From NCBI GenBank assembly GCA_965216135.1, contig CBDCFL010000017.1, positions 62,001-126,000 of the forward strand: a DNA stretch of 64,000 nt, read 5' to 3'. Position numbers and translations under genes: made by a program. Origin of the DNA: CBDCFL01 sp965216135. Its GTDB lineage: Bacteria; Pseudomonadota; Alphaproteobacteria; Rhodobacterales; Rhodobacteraceae. Shown one piece after another: positions 52,503 through 62,030 of this stretch; within the stretch, counting starts at the first letter, position 1, and every line of letters begins with the position of its first letter. Under the pieces are notes generated by a model. It had not been told where the DNA came from. It searched no databases and saw only the letters and a program-made list of their open reading frames with translations.

Positions 52503-53098
52503 TCAGGCCGCCTTGCGCCGTCTGCGCCCGACCCAGGCCAGACCGCCGAGCGCACCTGCCAACAGAGGCAGTGCTGCGGGAAGCGGGATCGGGTTGGTGG
52601 AGATGATGCGAATATTGCTGAGCGCGTTCCCGGTCCCGGCTGCGAGCAGATCAAACGTATACGATCCGGCTGCCAGCCCGTTGTAAAGGTACGACACCCA
52701 AGTGTTCCCGGCTTTCAGCATGACCGCCACCGAACCGGTGAGATTTGCGGCGATGTCAAATACGCCGGTCGTCGAGCCGAATGAAGCCAGCGAACCGGAA
52801 GACGCGGAATAGATGTCGAGCCAATTGGTGATACCAAACAGGCCAGTGGTCGAAGTCGATGCGGTCGTCGCACCGTCGTAAAACGTTCCCGTGTTGACAC
52901 CGACCTGTTGCGCATTCGTTGGGACCGGTTCGACCAGCCCATAACAATCAATAGGGTGCCGCCGACGTCGGTCGTCGAGCACGTCAAAGTGTTAAAATAC
53001 GGCCCATTCGGGTCAACCGTTACGGCACTTGCAACCGCGCCGTACAGCAATGCCCCGCTAAGCGCCAGAAACACCGCGGCAAATGTGCGAAATATCAT
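52503..53098 (-). pseudogene. VPLPA-CTERM sorting-domain secreted protein, frameshifted
   Basis: The reverse frame from ATG 53098 gives a signal peptide (MIFRTFAAVFLALSGALLYGAVASA) and VDPNGPYFNTLTCSTTDVGGT, then goes out of frame near a C-run at about 52958-52961. In the next frame it continues CYGLVEPVPTNAQQVGVNTGTFYDG, GITNWLDIYSASSG, NTWVSYLYNGLAAGSYTFDLLAAGTGN, ending with PIPLPAALPLLAGALGGLAWVGRRRRKAA, the VPLPA-CTERM/exosortase sorting tail. One missing C restores one frame. IS630-A copy 3 ends only nine bases upstream of the ATG, removing promoter and probably the Shine-Dalgarno. Confidence 0.82.
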
Positions 53099-53107
53099 CT
53101 TGTAATA

Positions 53108-54264
53108 CCAACGGCCCCCAGATTTGACTCAAGGGGATTCCCACGAGCGGCGTGATCTGATTCAGTGGCATCAAGGCAAGGGAGGCTTTGATGGCAGTAA
53201 GGATTACGCGCAAAGACAAGTCCGCAGGCGAGCTTCGCCAGGAAGCGGCGCGGTGCCGGGATGGGAAAGCGGCGCGACGGATGTTGGCGATTGCCCTGGT
53301 TCTGGATGGGGTTGACCGCAAGACGGCGGCAGAAAACTGCGGCATGGATCGGCAGACGCTGCGGGATTGGGCCCACCGTTACAATGCGGAGGGCGTGTCG
53401 GGCCTGTTCAACCGTCGCCCGCCGGATCCACCCTGTCTGCTGAGCGCGGCACAGAAGGAGGAGTTGGCGGAAATGGTTCGGGCGGGTCCCGACCCCGAAA
53501 CCGATGGGGTTGTGCGCTGGCGGCGCATTGATCTGAAACGCAAGATCGAAGAGCGCTTCGGCGTCACCATGCATGAGCGAACTGTTGGCAAACAATTGGC
53601 AAGCCTGGGCTTTCGGCGTCTGTCGGTGCGCCCGCAGCATCCGAAATCCGACCCGGATGCACAGGAGGCTTTTAAAAAAACTTCGCCGCAGAGGTAGAAG
53701 CAGCCTTGCCGGAAACAGCCCGCAGCAAGCCCCTGGAGATATGGTTTCAGGATGAAGCGCGGGTTGGCCAGCAGGGCACGCTCACCCGTATCCGGGCCGA
53801 GCGTGGAACACGCCCCCGTGCCCCGCGCGACACCCGCTATATCTGGAGCTACATTTTCGGTGCCGTCTGCCCGGAACGGGCTGAAGCGGCCGCTCTGATC
53901 ATGCCACATGCCGACACACAGGCCATGAGCGCGCATCTCGCCGAGATCGCTAAAACCCGTCGCATCGGGCGCACATGCCCTTCTCATTCTGGATGGCGCT
54001 GGCTGGCACGGTTCGGCAGAGCTGGAGGTACCCGACAACATCACCCTGCTCAAACTCCCGCCCTATTCCCCTGAACTCAACCCGATGGAAAATGTGTGGG
54101 CTTATCTGCGTGCCAACAAGCTCGCCATATCCGTCTTCGACAATTATGAGCAGATCGTCGACAGGTGTTGCGAAGCATGGAACTTCTTTGCAAACGACAA
54201 AACCGCAATCACGTCAATCACTACCAGACAATGGGCCAAAACGGTCAACGACCAGGGCCGTTGG
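53108..54264 (+). mobile_element. IS630-A copy 3
   Basis: 1157 bp between TA (53106-53107) and TA (54265-54266), in the opposite orientation to copies 1 and 2. One base longer than those copies because of an inserted C. Confidence 0.92.
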
Positions 54265-54282
54265 TATAACTCCCACCAGTAA
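53191..54282 (+). pseudogene. IS630-A copy 3 transposase, frameshifted and without its stop codon
   Basis: The first frame and seven-A slippage site are as in copy 1. In the second frame an extra C in a run at about 53956-53958 shifts the frame before the catalytic VASGAHALLILDGAG segment, and the TAG stop present in copy 1 is CAG here, so translation would run on to 54282. Not expected to be functional. Confidence 0.85.
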
Positions 54283-54523
54283 AAGCAATCAGACCAACGA
54301 AAGCTAGGAGGTATCCCCAATAAATCAAGCAAATAGACCCAAGTATCTGTGCAGCTGTTGCTTTTGATCCGCAACATGTGGACAATTCCGACCCGCTATC
54401 AGCTTTAGGTTTCGTTTCGGACACAATTGCGCACTGAAATCGAATCACATATTTCGCTTTGGCAAAAGCGAGCGGTTCATCTAGGTCTTCAACAGATCGG
54501 ATACCAGGAAGTGGGGCAACAAA
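54267..54523 (-). other. AT-richer stretch with a possible membrane-protein remnant
   Basis: The minus-strand frame here reads FAKAKYVIRFQCAIVSETKPK, GSKATAAQILGSICLIYWGYLLAFVGLIAFTGGSY, which includes a plausible transmembrane helix. It has no start on its own and abuts the IS on one side and the ybdK-type gene on the other. It may be the end of a gene disrupted by the IS; equally it could be chance. Confidence 0.25.
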
Positions 54524-55654
54524 GTGGGCGACGATCCGGAATTCACCCTTGGCATCGAAGAAGAATACCTGCTTGTCGATGTCGAAAACTATGATCTTGC
54601 GGTAGCACCTGACGGGTTGATGAAGGCTTGCGCCAAAGATCTGCAGGGCAAGGTCAGCCCGGAGTTTCTGAAATGCCAGATCGAGGTCGGCTCGGGTGTT
54701 TGCCGCACCATCGGCGAGGCGCGCGATGATCTGCGCCATCTGCGTGCGACCGTGGCCAAACATGCGGCAAATCATGGCCTGGCCCCGATTGCGGCATCCT
54801 GCCATCCGTTTGCCGACTGGAAAGACCAGCACCACACCGACAAAGAGCGCTATAACGACCTGCGTCGCGATCTGGCTGGTGTGGCCCGGCGGTTGCTGAT
54901 CTGCGGAATGCACGTCCATATCGGCATTCCCGAACCGGCGCTGCGCGTCGATTTGATGAACCAGCTGACATATTTTCTGCCGCATCTGCTGGCGCTGTCA
55001 GGTTCATCGCCCTTTTGGATGGGTGAGGATACGGGCCTAAGTTCTTACCGGCTAACGGTTTTCGACAATTTGCCACGCACCGGCCTGCCGCCCCAGCTTG
55101 ATAGCTGGGACGCATTCGAGCGTTCAGTCGATGCGCTGGTCAGGGTTGGCGCGATCGAAGATGCCAGCAAAATATGGTGGGATCTGCGCCCGTCGTCGCG
55201 CTTTCCTACCATCGAAAGCCGGATATGCGATGTCTCACCGCGGCTGGAAACCACGCTGATGCTGGCCGCGCTTACCCAATGCTGGACGCGGATGTTGTGG
55301 CGGCTGTCGCGCCAAAACCAGCGCTGGCGGATGTATGACAACTTCCTGCTCGGCGAAAATCGCTGGCACGCCCAGCGCTATGGGGTCAGCAACGGCATGA
55401 TAGATTTTGGCCGCCGCGAGATTGTGTCTTTTGCCGATCTTGGCAGCGAATTGCTTGAGTTGCTCACCGAAGACGCGGAAGTGCTGGATTGCGTTGACGA
55501 GATCAGCAGGGTCATGCAGGTCATCGAAAATGGCAACGCGGCGGATGCACAGCGTCGGGTCTGCGAGACGGCGCTGCAGTCAGGCGACAGCAAGGATGCG
55601 GCTTTACGAAAAGTCGTTGGTCATCTGGTTGAGGAATTCTCGGCAGACCTTTGA
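54524..55654 (+). CDS. YbdK-type carboxylate-amine ligase (glutamate-cysteine ligase 2 family)
   Basis: 376 residues from GTG 54524, with AGGAAGTGGGG upstream. GCS2 family features: FTLGIEEEYLLVDVENYDL, CQIEVGSGVCRTIGEARDDLRHLR, GMHVHIGIPEP with metal-binding residues, WWDLRPSSRFPTIESRICD, and ENRWHAQRYGVSNGMIDF. The family has weak glutamate-cysteine ligase activity in E. coli and an uncertain native role. IS630-C copy 2 starts 14 bases after its stop codon. Confidence 0.92.
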   Translation: MGDDPEFTLGIEEEYLLVDVENYDLAVAPDGLMKACAKDLQGKVSPEFLKCQIEVGSGVCRTIGEARDDLRHLRATVAKHAANHGLAPIAASCHPFADWKDQHHTDKERYNDLRRDLAGVARRLLICGMHVHIGIPEPALRVDLMNQLTYFLPHLLALSGSSPFWMGEDTGLSSYRLTVFDNLPRTGLPPQLDSWDAFERSVDALVRVGAIEDASKIWWDLRPSSRFPTIESRICDVSPRLETTLMLAALTQCWTRMLWRLSRQNQRWRMYDNFLLGENRWHAQRYGVSNGMIDFGRREIVSFADLGSELLELLTEDAEVLDCVDEISRVMQVIENGNAADAQRRVCETALQSGDSKDAALRKVVGHLVEEFSADL

Positions 55655-55740
55655 AGTAGCAATAATACCACCGAGCGGAATGCCTGACTCACGTTGGGGA
55701 TTCCCAAGCGGTCCGATCTCTGACTCAATGTGGTGAACCA

Positions 55741-56685
55741 ATGAGGTTCGCCATGGCAGCGCCTATCGACTTACGGAACGATTTTGACAGCGTCTCACTG
55801 CGGTGCCTCGCGAAGAGGACCAGGGACGCGACCCAGAGCCGTCGTCTGCTGGCGTTGGCCAAGGTCTACGATGGTGGCAGCAGGACGGATGCGTCGCGGA
55901 TCGGCGGCGTCGGTCTGCAGATCATTCGCGACTGGGTGCTGCGCTTCAACGCCCGCGGACCGGACGGGCTGGTCGATGGGAAGTCACCGGGCGCACCCTC
56001 GAAGCTCAACGCCGATCACCGCCGCGCACTGGCGGAGGTTGTTGAGGCCGGCCCGGTCCTGGCGGTGGACGGCGTCGTGCGCTGGCGGCGCAAGGACCTG
56101 GCGCGGTGGCTCTTGGAGACGTTCGCCATCTCGCTCGACGAGACCACGGTCGGGCGCGAGTTGAAGGCGCTCGGCTTCGCCAAGATCTCGGCGCGGCCGC
56201 GCCACTACGCGCAAAACGAGCTGGCCGTCGAGGCTTTTAAAAAAAACTTCCCCGCCGAACTGGCGAAGATCCGGGCGAGGCTCCCGAAAGGCGTCGAGAT
56301 AGAGCTGTGGTGGCAAGATGAAGCCCGCATCGGCCAGAAGAATAAGCTCACACGCCGATGGGCCAGACGTGGCACGCGCCCGCGGGCGCCCCGCGACCAG
56401 CGCACCGAATGGGCCTATATCTTCGGCGCGATCTGTCCCGCGAAGGGGAAAGGCGCCGGGCTGGTCATGCCCTGGTGCGACACCGACGCCATGGCGGCGC
56501 ACCTCATCGAGATCAGTGCCGCCGTCGATCCCGGCGCCCATGCGGTGCTGATCGTCGATCAGGCCGGTTGGCACTTGACGCCCAAGCTGGCGATCCCCGA
56601 CAACATCACCGTCCTGGCGCTGCCGCCACGATCGCCCGAGTTGAACCCGGTGGAGAATGTCTGGCAATTCATGCGCGACAACTAG
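55741..56685 (+). pseudogene. IS630-C transposase, 5' part, cut by an IS5-type insertion
   Basis: 314 codons from MRFAMAAPIDLRNDFDS through the in-frame eight-A run (EAFKKNFPAELAK) to NPVENVWQFMRDN, followed by a TAG created at the CTAG target. The remaining C-terminus (WLSHRIFKSYED to AHGF) lies at 57527-57655. The catalytic D, D and E are all in this part, but the C-terminal ~43 residues are lost. Confidence 0.85.
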
Positions 56686-57522
56686 GGGGTGTTGACGTTC
56701 ATCGTGTTTGAATGACGATTGCAGCAAGCGAGATGAATGCTTTGAAGCTGTCATCTGTTTTGCAGGAACGCATTGCGATCCCTCTGTATTCCTTCAGCTT
56801 TCCGAAGAAGTTTTCGACCAGGTGACGCCATTTGTAGGTGTGGCGGTCGAACTCCGCCGGGAAGCGGCGGTTTGATTTTGGAGGGATTACCGGCTCGATC
56901 CCGGCACTGGTCAGCGCTTCGCGCAGCCAGTTCGCGTCGAAGGCACGGTCGGCGAGAAACTGGTCGCAGGTGAGGCCCTCGATCAGTGCGGCGGTACCCC
57001 GCAGGTCATGCGCCTGACCGGGCAGAAGGCGGAAGTCGATCAGATTGCCGAGCGCGTCCGTCAGAGCCATGATCTTTGTCGTTATCCCGCCGCGAGAGCG
57101 TCCGATGGCTTGGCTTTGAGTCCCCCTTTTGCGCCCTGACCGTGTCGGTGGACTTTGACGATACTACCGTCGATCATCGTGTATTCGAAGTCTGCATCTT
57201 CGGCTAATACCCTGAACATACGATAGAAAGCGTCGGCCCTCACCCACCTTCGGAAGCGCTTGAACACGCTGTTCCAGCGCCCGAACTCTTCCGGCAGGTC
57301 GCGCCAGGGGCATCCGGTCCGCGAGATCCAGAGAACTGCCTCGACAAACCGGCGCGGGTCAGGGCCGGTGCGACCGGGGTCGCATTCCCGGCCAAGGCAG
57401 TGCGGTGCGATGACAGCCCATTGGGCGTCGGTCAGAACTGTGCGGATCAAGGCTGCTCTCCTCTGTTTGCAACCTTGAATCAGTCATCAGCCGATTTGGG
57501 AATCCCTAAACGTCAACAAGCC
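56686..57522 (-). mobile_element. IS5-family insertion sequence nested in IS630-C copy 2
   Basis: 837 bp flanked by CTAG (56682-56685 and 57523-57526). Ends GGGGTGTTGAC and, inverted, GGCTTGTTGAC. The small size and two-frame transposase fit the IS427 group. Confidence 0.85.
56699..57450 (-). CDS. IS5-family transposase (two frames)
   Basis: First frame from TTG 57450: IRTVLTDAQWAVIAPHCLGRECDPGRTGPDPRRFVEAVLWISRTGCPWRDLPEEFGRWNSVFKRFRRW, DGSIVKVHRHGQGAKGGLKAKP, stopping at 57082. A -1 shift at AAG CCA yields AIGRSRGGITTKIMALTDALGNLIDFRLLPGQAHD, then LADRAFDANWLR, and the C-terminal VENFFGKLKEYRGIAMR to 56699. IS427-group transposases are normally made by such a frameshift. Confidence 0.82.
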
Positions 57523-57526
57523 CTAG

Positions 57527-57655
57527 TTGTCGAACCGGATCTTCAAATCCTACGAAGACATCGTCGCGCTGTGCTGCCAAGCCTGGAACAACCTCATCGA
57601 CCAACCATGGAAGATCATGTCCCTCGGCATGCGCAAATGGGCGCATGGGTTCTGA
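57527..57655 (+). pseudogene. IS630-C transposase, 3' part (copy 2)
   Basis: The frame resumes as LSNRIFKSYEDIVALCCQAWNN-type residues to AHGF and TGA at 57653-57655, matching the end of copy 1. Confidence 0.8.
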
Positions 57656-57701
57656 TCAATGACCGTTGGTATAAAATATCCTGACCACCGCGGAAATAAT
57701 G

Positions 57702-59582
57702 TCACTCAGGCGCACCTCCTCCGCTGGCCACAAGGCGCAGTGACCGGGCTTTTTCTTCAGGCGTTTCATCTTCATCGCGCTGCTGGCGATGCCACATTGC
57801 CGCATAGCGGCCATCGGCGGCAAGCAAGGCGTCGTGGGTTCCGTGTTCGATGACCTGACCGTCCTCCAGAACCACGATCTGATCGGCATCAACCACCGTC
57901 GATAGCCGGTGCGCGATGGTGATGACCGAGCGCCCCTGCCCCATCTCACGTAAGGAGTCCTGAATGTCGCGCTCGGTTTCGCTGTCGAGCGCCGATGTCG
58001 CCTCGTCCAACAACAGGATCGGCGGATTCTTCAGCAGGGTGCGCGCAATGCCCACCCGCTGTTTTTCGCCGCCCGACAATTTCAGCCCACGTTCACCGAC
58101 CATCGTGTCATAGCCTTCGGGCAGACTGGCAACGAAATCATGAATCTTGGCGGCGCGCGCCGCGGCCTCAACGGCGTCCTGGTCGGCGTCGGGGTCGCCA
58201 TAAGCGATGTTGTAATAGATGCTGTCGTTGAACAGCACCGTGTCCTGGGGCACCACGCCGATCACCTGATGCAGGCTCTTCTGGGTCACGTCGCGCACAT
58301 CCTGGCCGTCTATCCTGAGCGCGCCGTCGACCACGTCGTAAAAGCGAAAGAGCAGACGCCCGATCGTTGATTTGCCCGACCCCGATGGTCCGACGATGGC
58401 CACCGTTTCGCCGGGTCCGACCCGCAGCGAAACATCGCGCAGGATGGCGCGGTCGGCCTCATAACCGAAACTGACATTGTCCAGCACGACTTCACCGCCG
58501 TTTATCCTGATAGCTTGCGCGCCCGGTTTGTCCTTCACTTCGGCGGGTTGCTCCAGCAGGCCGAACATTTCGCCCATATCGACCAGCGACTGACGGATTT
58601 CGCGGTAAACCGTGCCGAGGAAATTCAGCGGCATGGTGATCTGGATCATATAGGCGTTGACCATGACGAAATCGCCGACCGTCAGCGCCCCGCTGTCCAC
58701 GCCGATGGCGGCCATAACCATCACCGCGACCAACCCGCCGGTGATCAAAATGCTTTGGCCGAAATTGAGGAACGCCAGCGAATAAGAGGTTTTCAACGCC
58801 GCCGCCACGTATCGCTCCATCGAATAATCATATCTGGTGGCTTCGCGATCCTCGGCGCTGAAATATTTGACGGTCTCAAAGTTCAGCAGCGAATCGATGG
58901 CCTTCTGATTGGCGTCGGTATCCTGTCGGTTCATCTCTTTTCGGATTTTCACGCGCCATTCGGTCACCCTGAACGTGAACCAGGTGTAAAACGCGATGGT
59001 GACCACCACGACAGCCAGGTACCAGGCGTCAAAGACCACGAACAAAACCGCCGCGATCATCACAAGTTCCAGGATCAGCGGGCCGATCGAGAACAACAGG
59101 AAGCGCAGCAGGAATTCGACACCCTTGACGCCGCGCTCGATGATCTGGCTGAGGCCACCGGTCTTGCGGGTTATGTGGTAGCGCATCGACAGCGCGTGGA
59201 TATGTTGAAACGTCTCAAGCGCCAGCATGCGCAGGGCGCGCTGGCCGACAGCAGCAAAAAGCACATCGCGCAATTGCTGGAAGCCCACCGTCATCAGGCG
59301 CGCAAGGCCATAGGCCACCGTCAGGCCAGCGGCGCCGATAGCCAGCGTCAACCCCGTGCTGGCCTCGCCCGACAAAGTATCAACGGCCGCTTTGTAGAGA
59401 AACGGCGTGCCGACGGCGACCAGTTTTGCCAGAAACAGGATAGACAAAGACAACACAACACGCCATCTGACCCAGGCCAGATCGCGCGGCCAGAGATAGG
59501 GCACGACTTTGGAAATCACGCGAAACCCCGCTTCGCGCGTCACAGCGTCTGCCTTGGTTGCGGTGATCCTGCTGCGCCGCAT
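57702..59582 (-). CDS. ABC exporter, Atm1/HMT-type permease fused to ATPase
   Basis: 626 residues from ATG 59582 with GGAGGGCAG upstream. Six-helix permease domain (RWRVVLSLSILFLAKLVAVGTPFLYKAAVDTL to about residue 310), then ATPase: Walker A VGPSGSGKSTIGRLLFRFYD, signature LSGGEKQRVGIARTLLKNPPILLLDEATSALD, and IAHRLSTVVDADQIVVL. The Atm1 branch exports glutathione or Fe-S related sulfur compounds across the inner membrane. The end lies 30 bp from IS630-C copy 2. Confidence 0.92.
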   Translation of the reverse strand: MRRSRITATKADAVTREAGFRVISKVVPYLWPRDLAWVRWRVVLSLSILFLAKLVAVGTPFLYKAAVDTLSGEASTGLTLAIGAAGLTVAYGLARLMTVGFQQLRDVLFAAVGQRALRMLALETFQHIHALSMRYHITRKTGGLSQIIERGVKGVEFLLRFLLFSIGPLILELVMIAAVLFVVFDAWYLAVVVVTIAFYTWFTFRVTEWRVKIRKEMNRQDTDANQKAIDSLLNFETVKYFSAEDREATRYDYSMERYVAAALKTSYSLAFLNFGQSILITGGLVAVMVMAAIGVDSGALTVGDFVMVNAYMIQITMPLNFLGTVYREIRQSLVDMGEMFGLLEQPAEVKDKPGAQAIRINGGEVVLDNVSFGYEADRAILRDVSLRVGPGETVAIVGPSGSGKSTIGRLLFRFYDVVDGALRIDGQDVRDVTQKSLHQVIGVVPQDTVLFNDSIYYNIAYGDPDADQDAVEAAARAAKIHDFVASLPEGYDTMVGERGLKLSGGEKQRVGIARTLLKNPPILLLDEATSALDSETERDIQDSLREMGQGRSVITIAHRLSTVVDADQIVVLEDGQVIEHGTHDALLAADGRYAAMWHRQQRDEDETPEEKARSLRLVASGGGAPE

Positions 59583-59696
59583 CTGCCCTCCTGACACACC
59601 TATCCTTTGTCTGGACCTAGGGCGTCAGGGGCCAAATTGCCAGAGGCGCAATCTTGCGATTGCTCGGGCGCAATCAGGGCCGCACATTGCGCGTTG

Positions 59697-61928
59697 CTAC
59701 CGGTCTGCAACAGGCTCAGGATTGTCGGGAATGGTGAATACCTGACCAGGGTAGATCAGATGCGGGTTCTGAATCTGGTCGCGGTTGGCTTCAAATACAT
59801 GCACATAGAGGATGCCGCGCCCGTAATTCTTGCGCGAAATACCCCAGAGCGTGTTGCCTTTCTGGACCGTAACCACCGAGACGTCTTTGTCCCGGCCTGC
59901 CTCGATCGCTGCAGCCAGAACGCTCGGCTCTTCGCGCTTGAAGGGGGTTTCAACCCGGCTGATGACGTTTCCGGCTTCGTCAATCTCATCAATGCGCAAA
60001 GTATAGATGCCGGTATCAACCTCAGGCAGCGGCGCGCGCCAGCGGCCGTCCGCTTCGATCCTGAGCGTGCCAACGGGCGCGTTGTTGAGGTAGACGCGAA
60101 CGAACCCGGTGCCGGTTCCGCGCCCTGAAAGCGTGACATCGCCAGTTGCGTCATAGGCGATCGAATCCAGGACGATCGCGTCGAGAACGCTCGGAGCGCC
60201 GCCGCTGGGCTGCAACACGGTCACGCCCTCATCATCTGCCAGAACCACCGACGGCGCGACGCTTGCGGTTGACGTGCTGTTTTCCGTCGTGCTCGCCGCG
60301 TCCAGGGCATCCGATGAGGTGGCGTCGGCTGCGACGCTCGGTTCGTCATAGGCGATCGAATCCAGGGCGATCGCGTCGAGAACGCTCGGAGCGCCGCCGC
60401 TGGGCTGCAACACCGTCACGCCCTCATCATCTGCCAGAACCACCGACGGCGCGACGCTTGCGGTTGACGTGCTGTTTTCCGTCGTGCTCGCCGCGTCCAG
60501 GGCATCCGATGAGGTGGCGTCGGCTGCGACGCTCGGTTCGTCATAGGCGATCGAATCCAGGGCGATCGCGTCGAGAACGCTCGGAGCGCCGCCGCTGGGC
60601 TGCAACACGGTCACGCCCTCATCATCTGCCAGAACCACCGACGGCGCGACGCTTGCGGTTGACGTGCTGTTTTCCGTCGTGCTCGCCGCGTCCAGGGCAT
60701 CCGATGAGGTGGCGTCGGCTGCGACGCTCGGTTCGTCATAGGCGATCGAATCCAGGGCGATCGCGTCGAGAACGCTCGGAGCGCCGCCGCTGGGCTGCAA
60801 CACGGTCACGCCCTCATCATCTGCCAGAACCACCAACGGCGCGACGCTTGCGGTTGACGTGCTGTTTTCCGTCGTGCTCGCCGCGTCCAGGGCATCCGAT
60901 GAGGTGGCGTCGGCTGCGACGCTCGGTTCGTCATAGGCGATCGAATCCAGGGCGATCGCGTCGAGAACGCTCGGAGCGCCGCCGCTGGGCTGCAACACGG
61001 TCACGCCCTCATCATCTGCCAGAACCACCAACGGCGCGACGCTCGCGGTTGACGTGCTGTTTTCCGTCGTGCTCGCCGCGTCCAGGTCATCCGATGAGGT
61101 GGCGTCGGCTGCGACGCTCGGTGCGTCATCGCCCTCGGGCGCCTCGCTAAGGCTGGCGACTTCGAGACCACCGGGGTCTTGCAGCAGGTCAGAACCGGCG
61201 TCACCTGCGGCCCCTGCATCGTCACTTGACGGAGGATCATCTGCTGGTTCGGTTGAGGCGACCTGGGCCGGCGCCTCCTCTGGTTCACTCGGCGAAATGG
61301 TAATTGCCGCGCTGGTATCCGACGACGGTTCGTCTGATGCCTGGGGCGCGGCCTCGGCCACTACTACCGGCTCGGACGTGGCTGCAGGCGCAATGATCAC
61401 CGTTTGCTCGGAATGTACGACCAGATCGTCGGAGGTGCTCATCCTGATCGACAGGCTTTGCGGTGCGTCGGTCAGCGGTATGATCGTAATAGCCACAAAG
61501 TTGCCTGCCTGATCGGCGTCCTCTTCAGCAATTACAATGCCGTCAAGCAAAAAAGCGATCAGCGAGCCCGGGGCGGCGCGTCCGGCTATCAGCGCATTAC
61601 CGTCCGCATCCACGCGCACGATATCAAATCGTGGCGGCGCAGGCCTGGTTGAAACGTCATCCTCGCTTGGGGTTGTCGCGGTTGCGTCGGCGGTATCTGC
61701 CGGTGCTGCATCGTCTGAAATGCCTTGGTCGTCCCCGACGTCGTCCGCAGGCTCGGATGTGTCTGCCACAGCGTCGGGCGCATCGGTGCTTGCCGGCTCA
61801 GCGGCGATCTCCGTTGGCGTGCCGCCGCCCGGGCCCAGCAATCCTAATGCAACAATTGCAATGAACAGCGCCGCACCCAGGCCCAATATCAGCTTGATGC
61901 CGCTTGATAGTGCTGACCAACCCTTCAT
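59697..61928 (-). CDS. Repeat-rich LysM-domain membrane protein
   Basis: About 743 residues from ATG 61928. One N-terminal helix (SGIKLILGLGAALFIAIVALGLLGPGGG) is followed by a long acidic Ala/Asp/Ser-rich region. Then come about five 65-residue repeats (EPSVAADATSSDALDAAS, ENSTSTASVAPSVVLADDEGVTVLQPSGGAPSVLDAIALDS), then a Big-like segment (GDVTLSGRGTGTGFVRVYLNNAPVG), and a C-terminal LysM (VQKGNTLWGISRKNYGRG, IQNPHLIYPGQVFTIP). LysM binds peptidoglycan, so the protein probably bridges membrane and cell wall. Repeat number may vary between strains. Confidence 0.88.
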   Translation of the reverse strand: MKGWSALSSGIKLILGLGAALFIAIVALGLLGPGGGTPTEIAAEPASTDAPDAVADTSEPADDVGDDQGISDDAAPADTADATATTPSEDDVSTRPAPPRFDIVRVDADGNALIAGRAAPGSLIAFLLDGIVIAEEDADQAGNFVAITIIPLTDAPQSLSIRMSTSDDLVVHSEQTVIIAPAATSEPVVVAEAAPQASDEPSSDTSAAITISPSEPEEAPAQVASTEPADDPPSSDDAGAAGDAGSDLLQDPGGLEVASLSEAPEGDDAPSVAADATSSDDLDAASTTENSTSTASVAPLVVLADDEGVTVLQPSGGAPSVLDAIALDSIAYDEPSVAADATSSDALDAASTTENSTSTASVAPLVVLADDEGVTVLQPSGGAPSVLDAIALDSIAYDEPSVAADATSSDALDAASTTENSTSTASVAPSVVLADDEGVTVLQPSGGAPSVLDAIALDSIAYDEPSVAADATSSDALDAASTTENSTSTASVAPSVVLADDEGVTVLQPSGGAPSVLDAIALDSIAYDEPSVAADATSSDALDAASTTENSTSTASVAPSVVLADDEGVTVLQPSGGAPSVLDAIVLDSIAYDATGDVTLSGRGTGTGFVRVYLNNAPVGTLRIEADGRWRAPLPEVDTGIYTLRIDEIDEAGNVISRVETPFKREEPSVLAAAIEAGRDKDVSVVTVQKGNTLWGISRKNYGRGILYVHVFEANRDQIQNPHLIYPGQVFTIPDNPEPVADR
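60137..61125 (-). repeat. Tandem repeat of 195 bp (65 codons), about five copies, within the LysM gene
   Basis: The word GCGACGCTCG recurs at 60331, 60526, 60721, 60916 and 61111, each 195 bp apart. Units are nearly identical, and the reading frame is kept since 195 is a multiple of three. Some units differ at one residue (AP-S-VV against AP-L-VV). Confidence 0.92.
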
Positions 61929-62030
61929 GCCCAATTTTCCCCCATCATCGCCGTCGTCGACGGCGCTTGAGGGACATTAGCAATCCCGGTAACAGGGGTC
62001 AAAAGGCAATGATAACTCAGGGCGGTTTCG

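Larger units (their letters stand above)
55668..57669 (+). mobile_element. IS630-C copy 2, interrupted by an IS5-type element
   Basis: 2002 bp between TA (55666-55667) and TA (57670-57671); without the nested IS and its 4-bp duplication it is 1161 bp. Near identical to copy 1, with differences such as CLAKR against RLAKR. Confidence 0.92.

Noticed and set aside
59756..60154. Minus-strand frame starting MTQLAMSRFQGAEPAPG
   Set aside because: Out-of-frame shadow of the LysM protein C-terminus.
60331..61121. Regularly spaced repeats considered as a CRISPR array
   Set aside because: Units are 195 bp, contiguous and coding, with no spacers; not CRISPR. No CRISPR array or cas gene was seen in the window.
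60146..61150. Long plus-strand frame rich in Arg, antisense to the LysM gene repeats
   Set aside because: It exists only because a repeat unit of three-multiple length is open in the opposite frame; composition is unnatural and the LysM frame explains the DNA.
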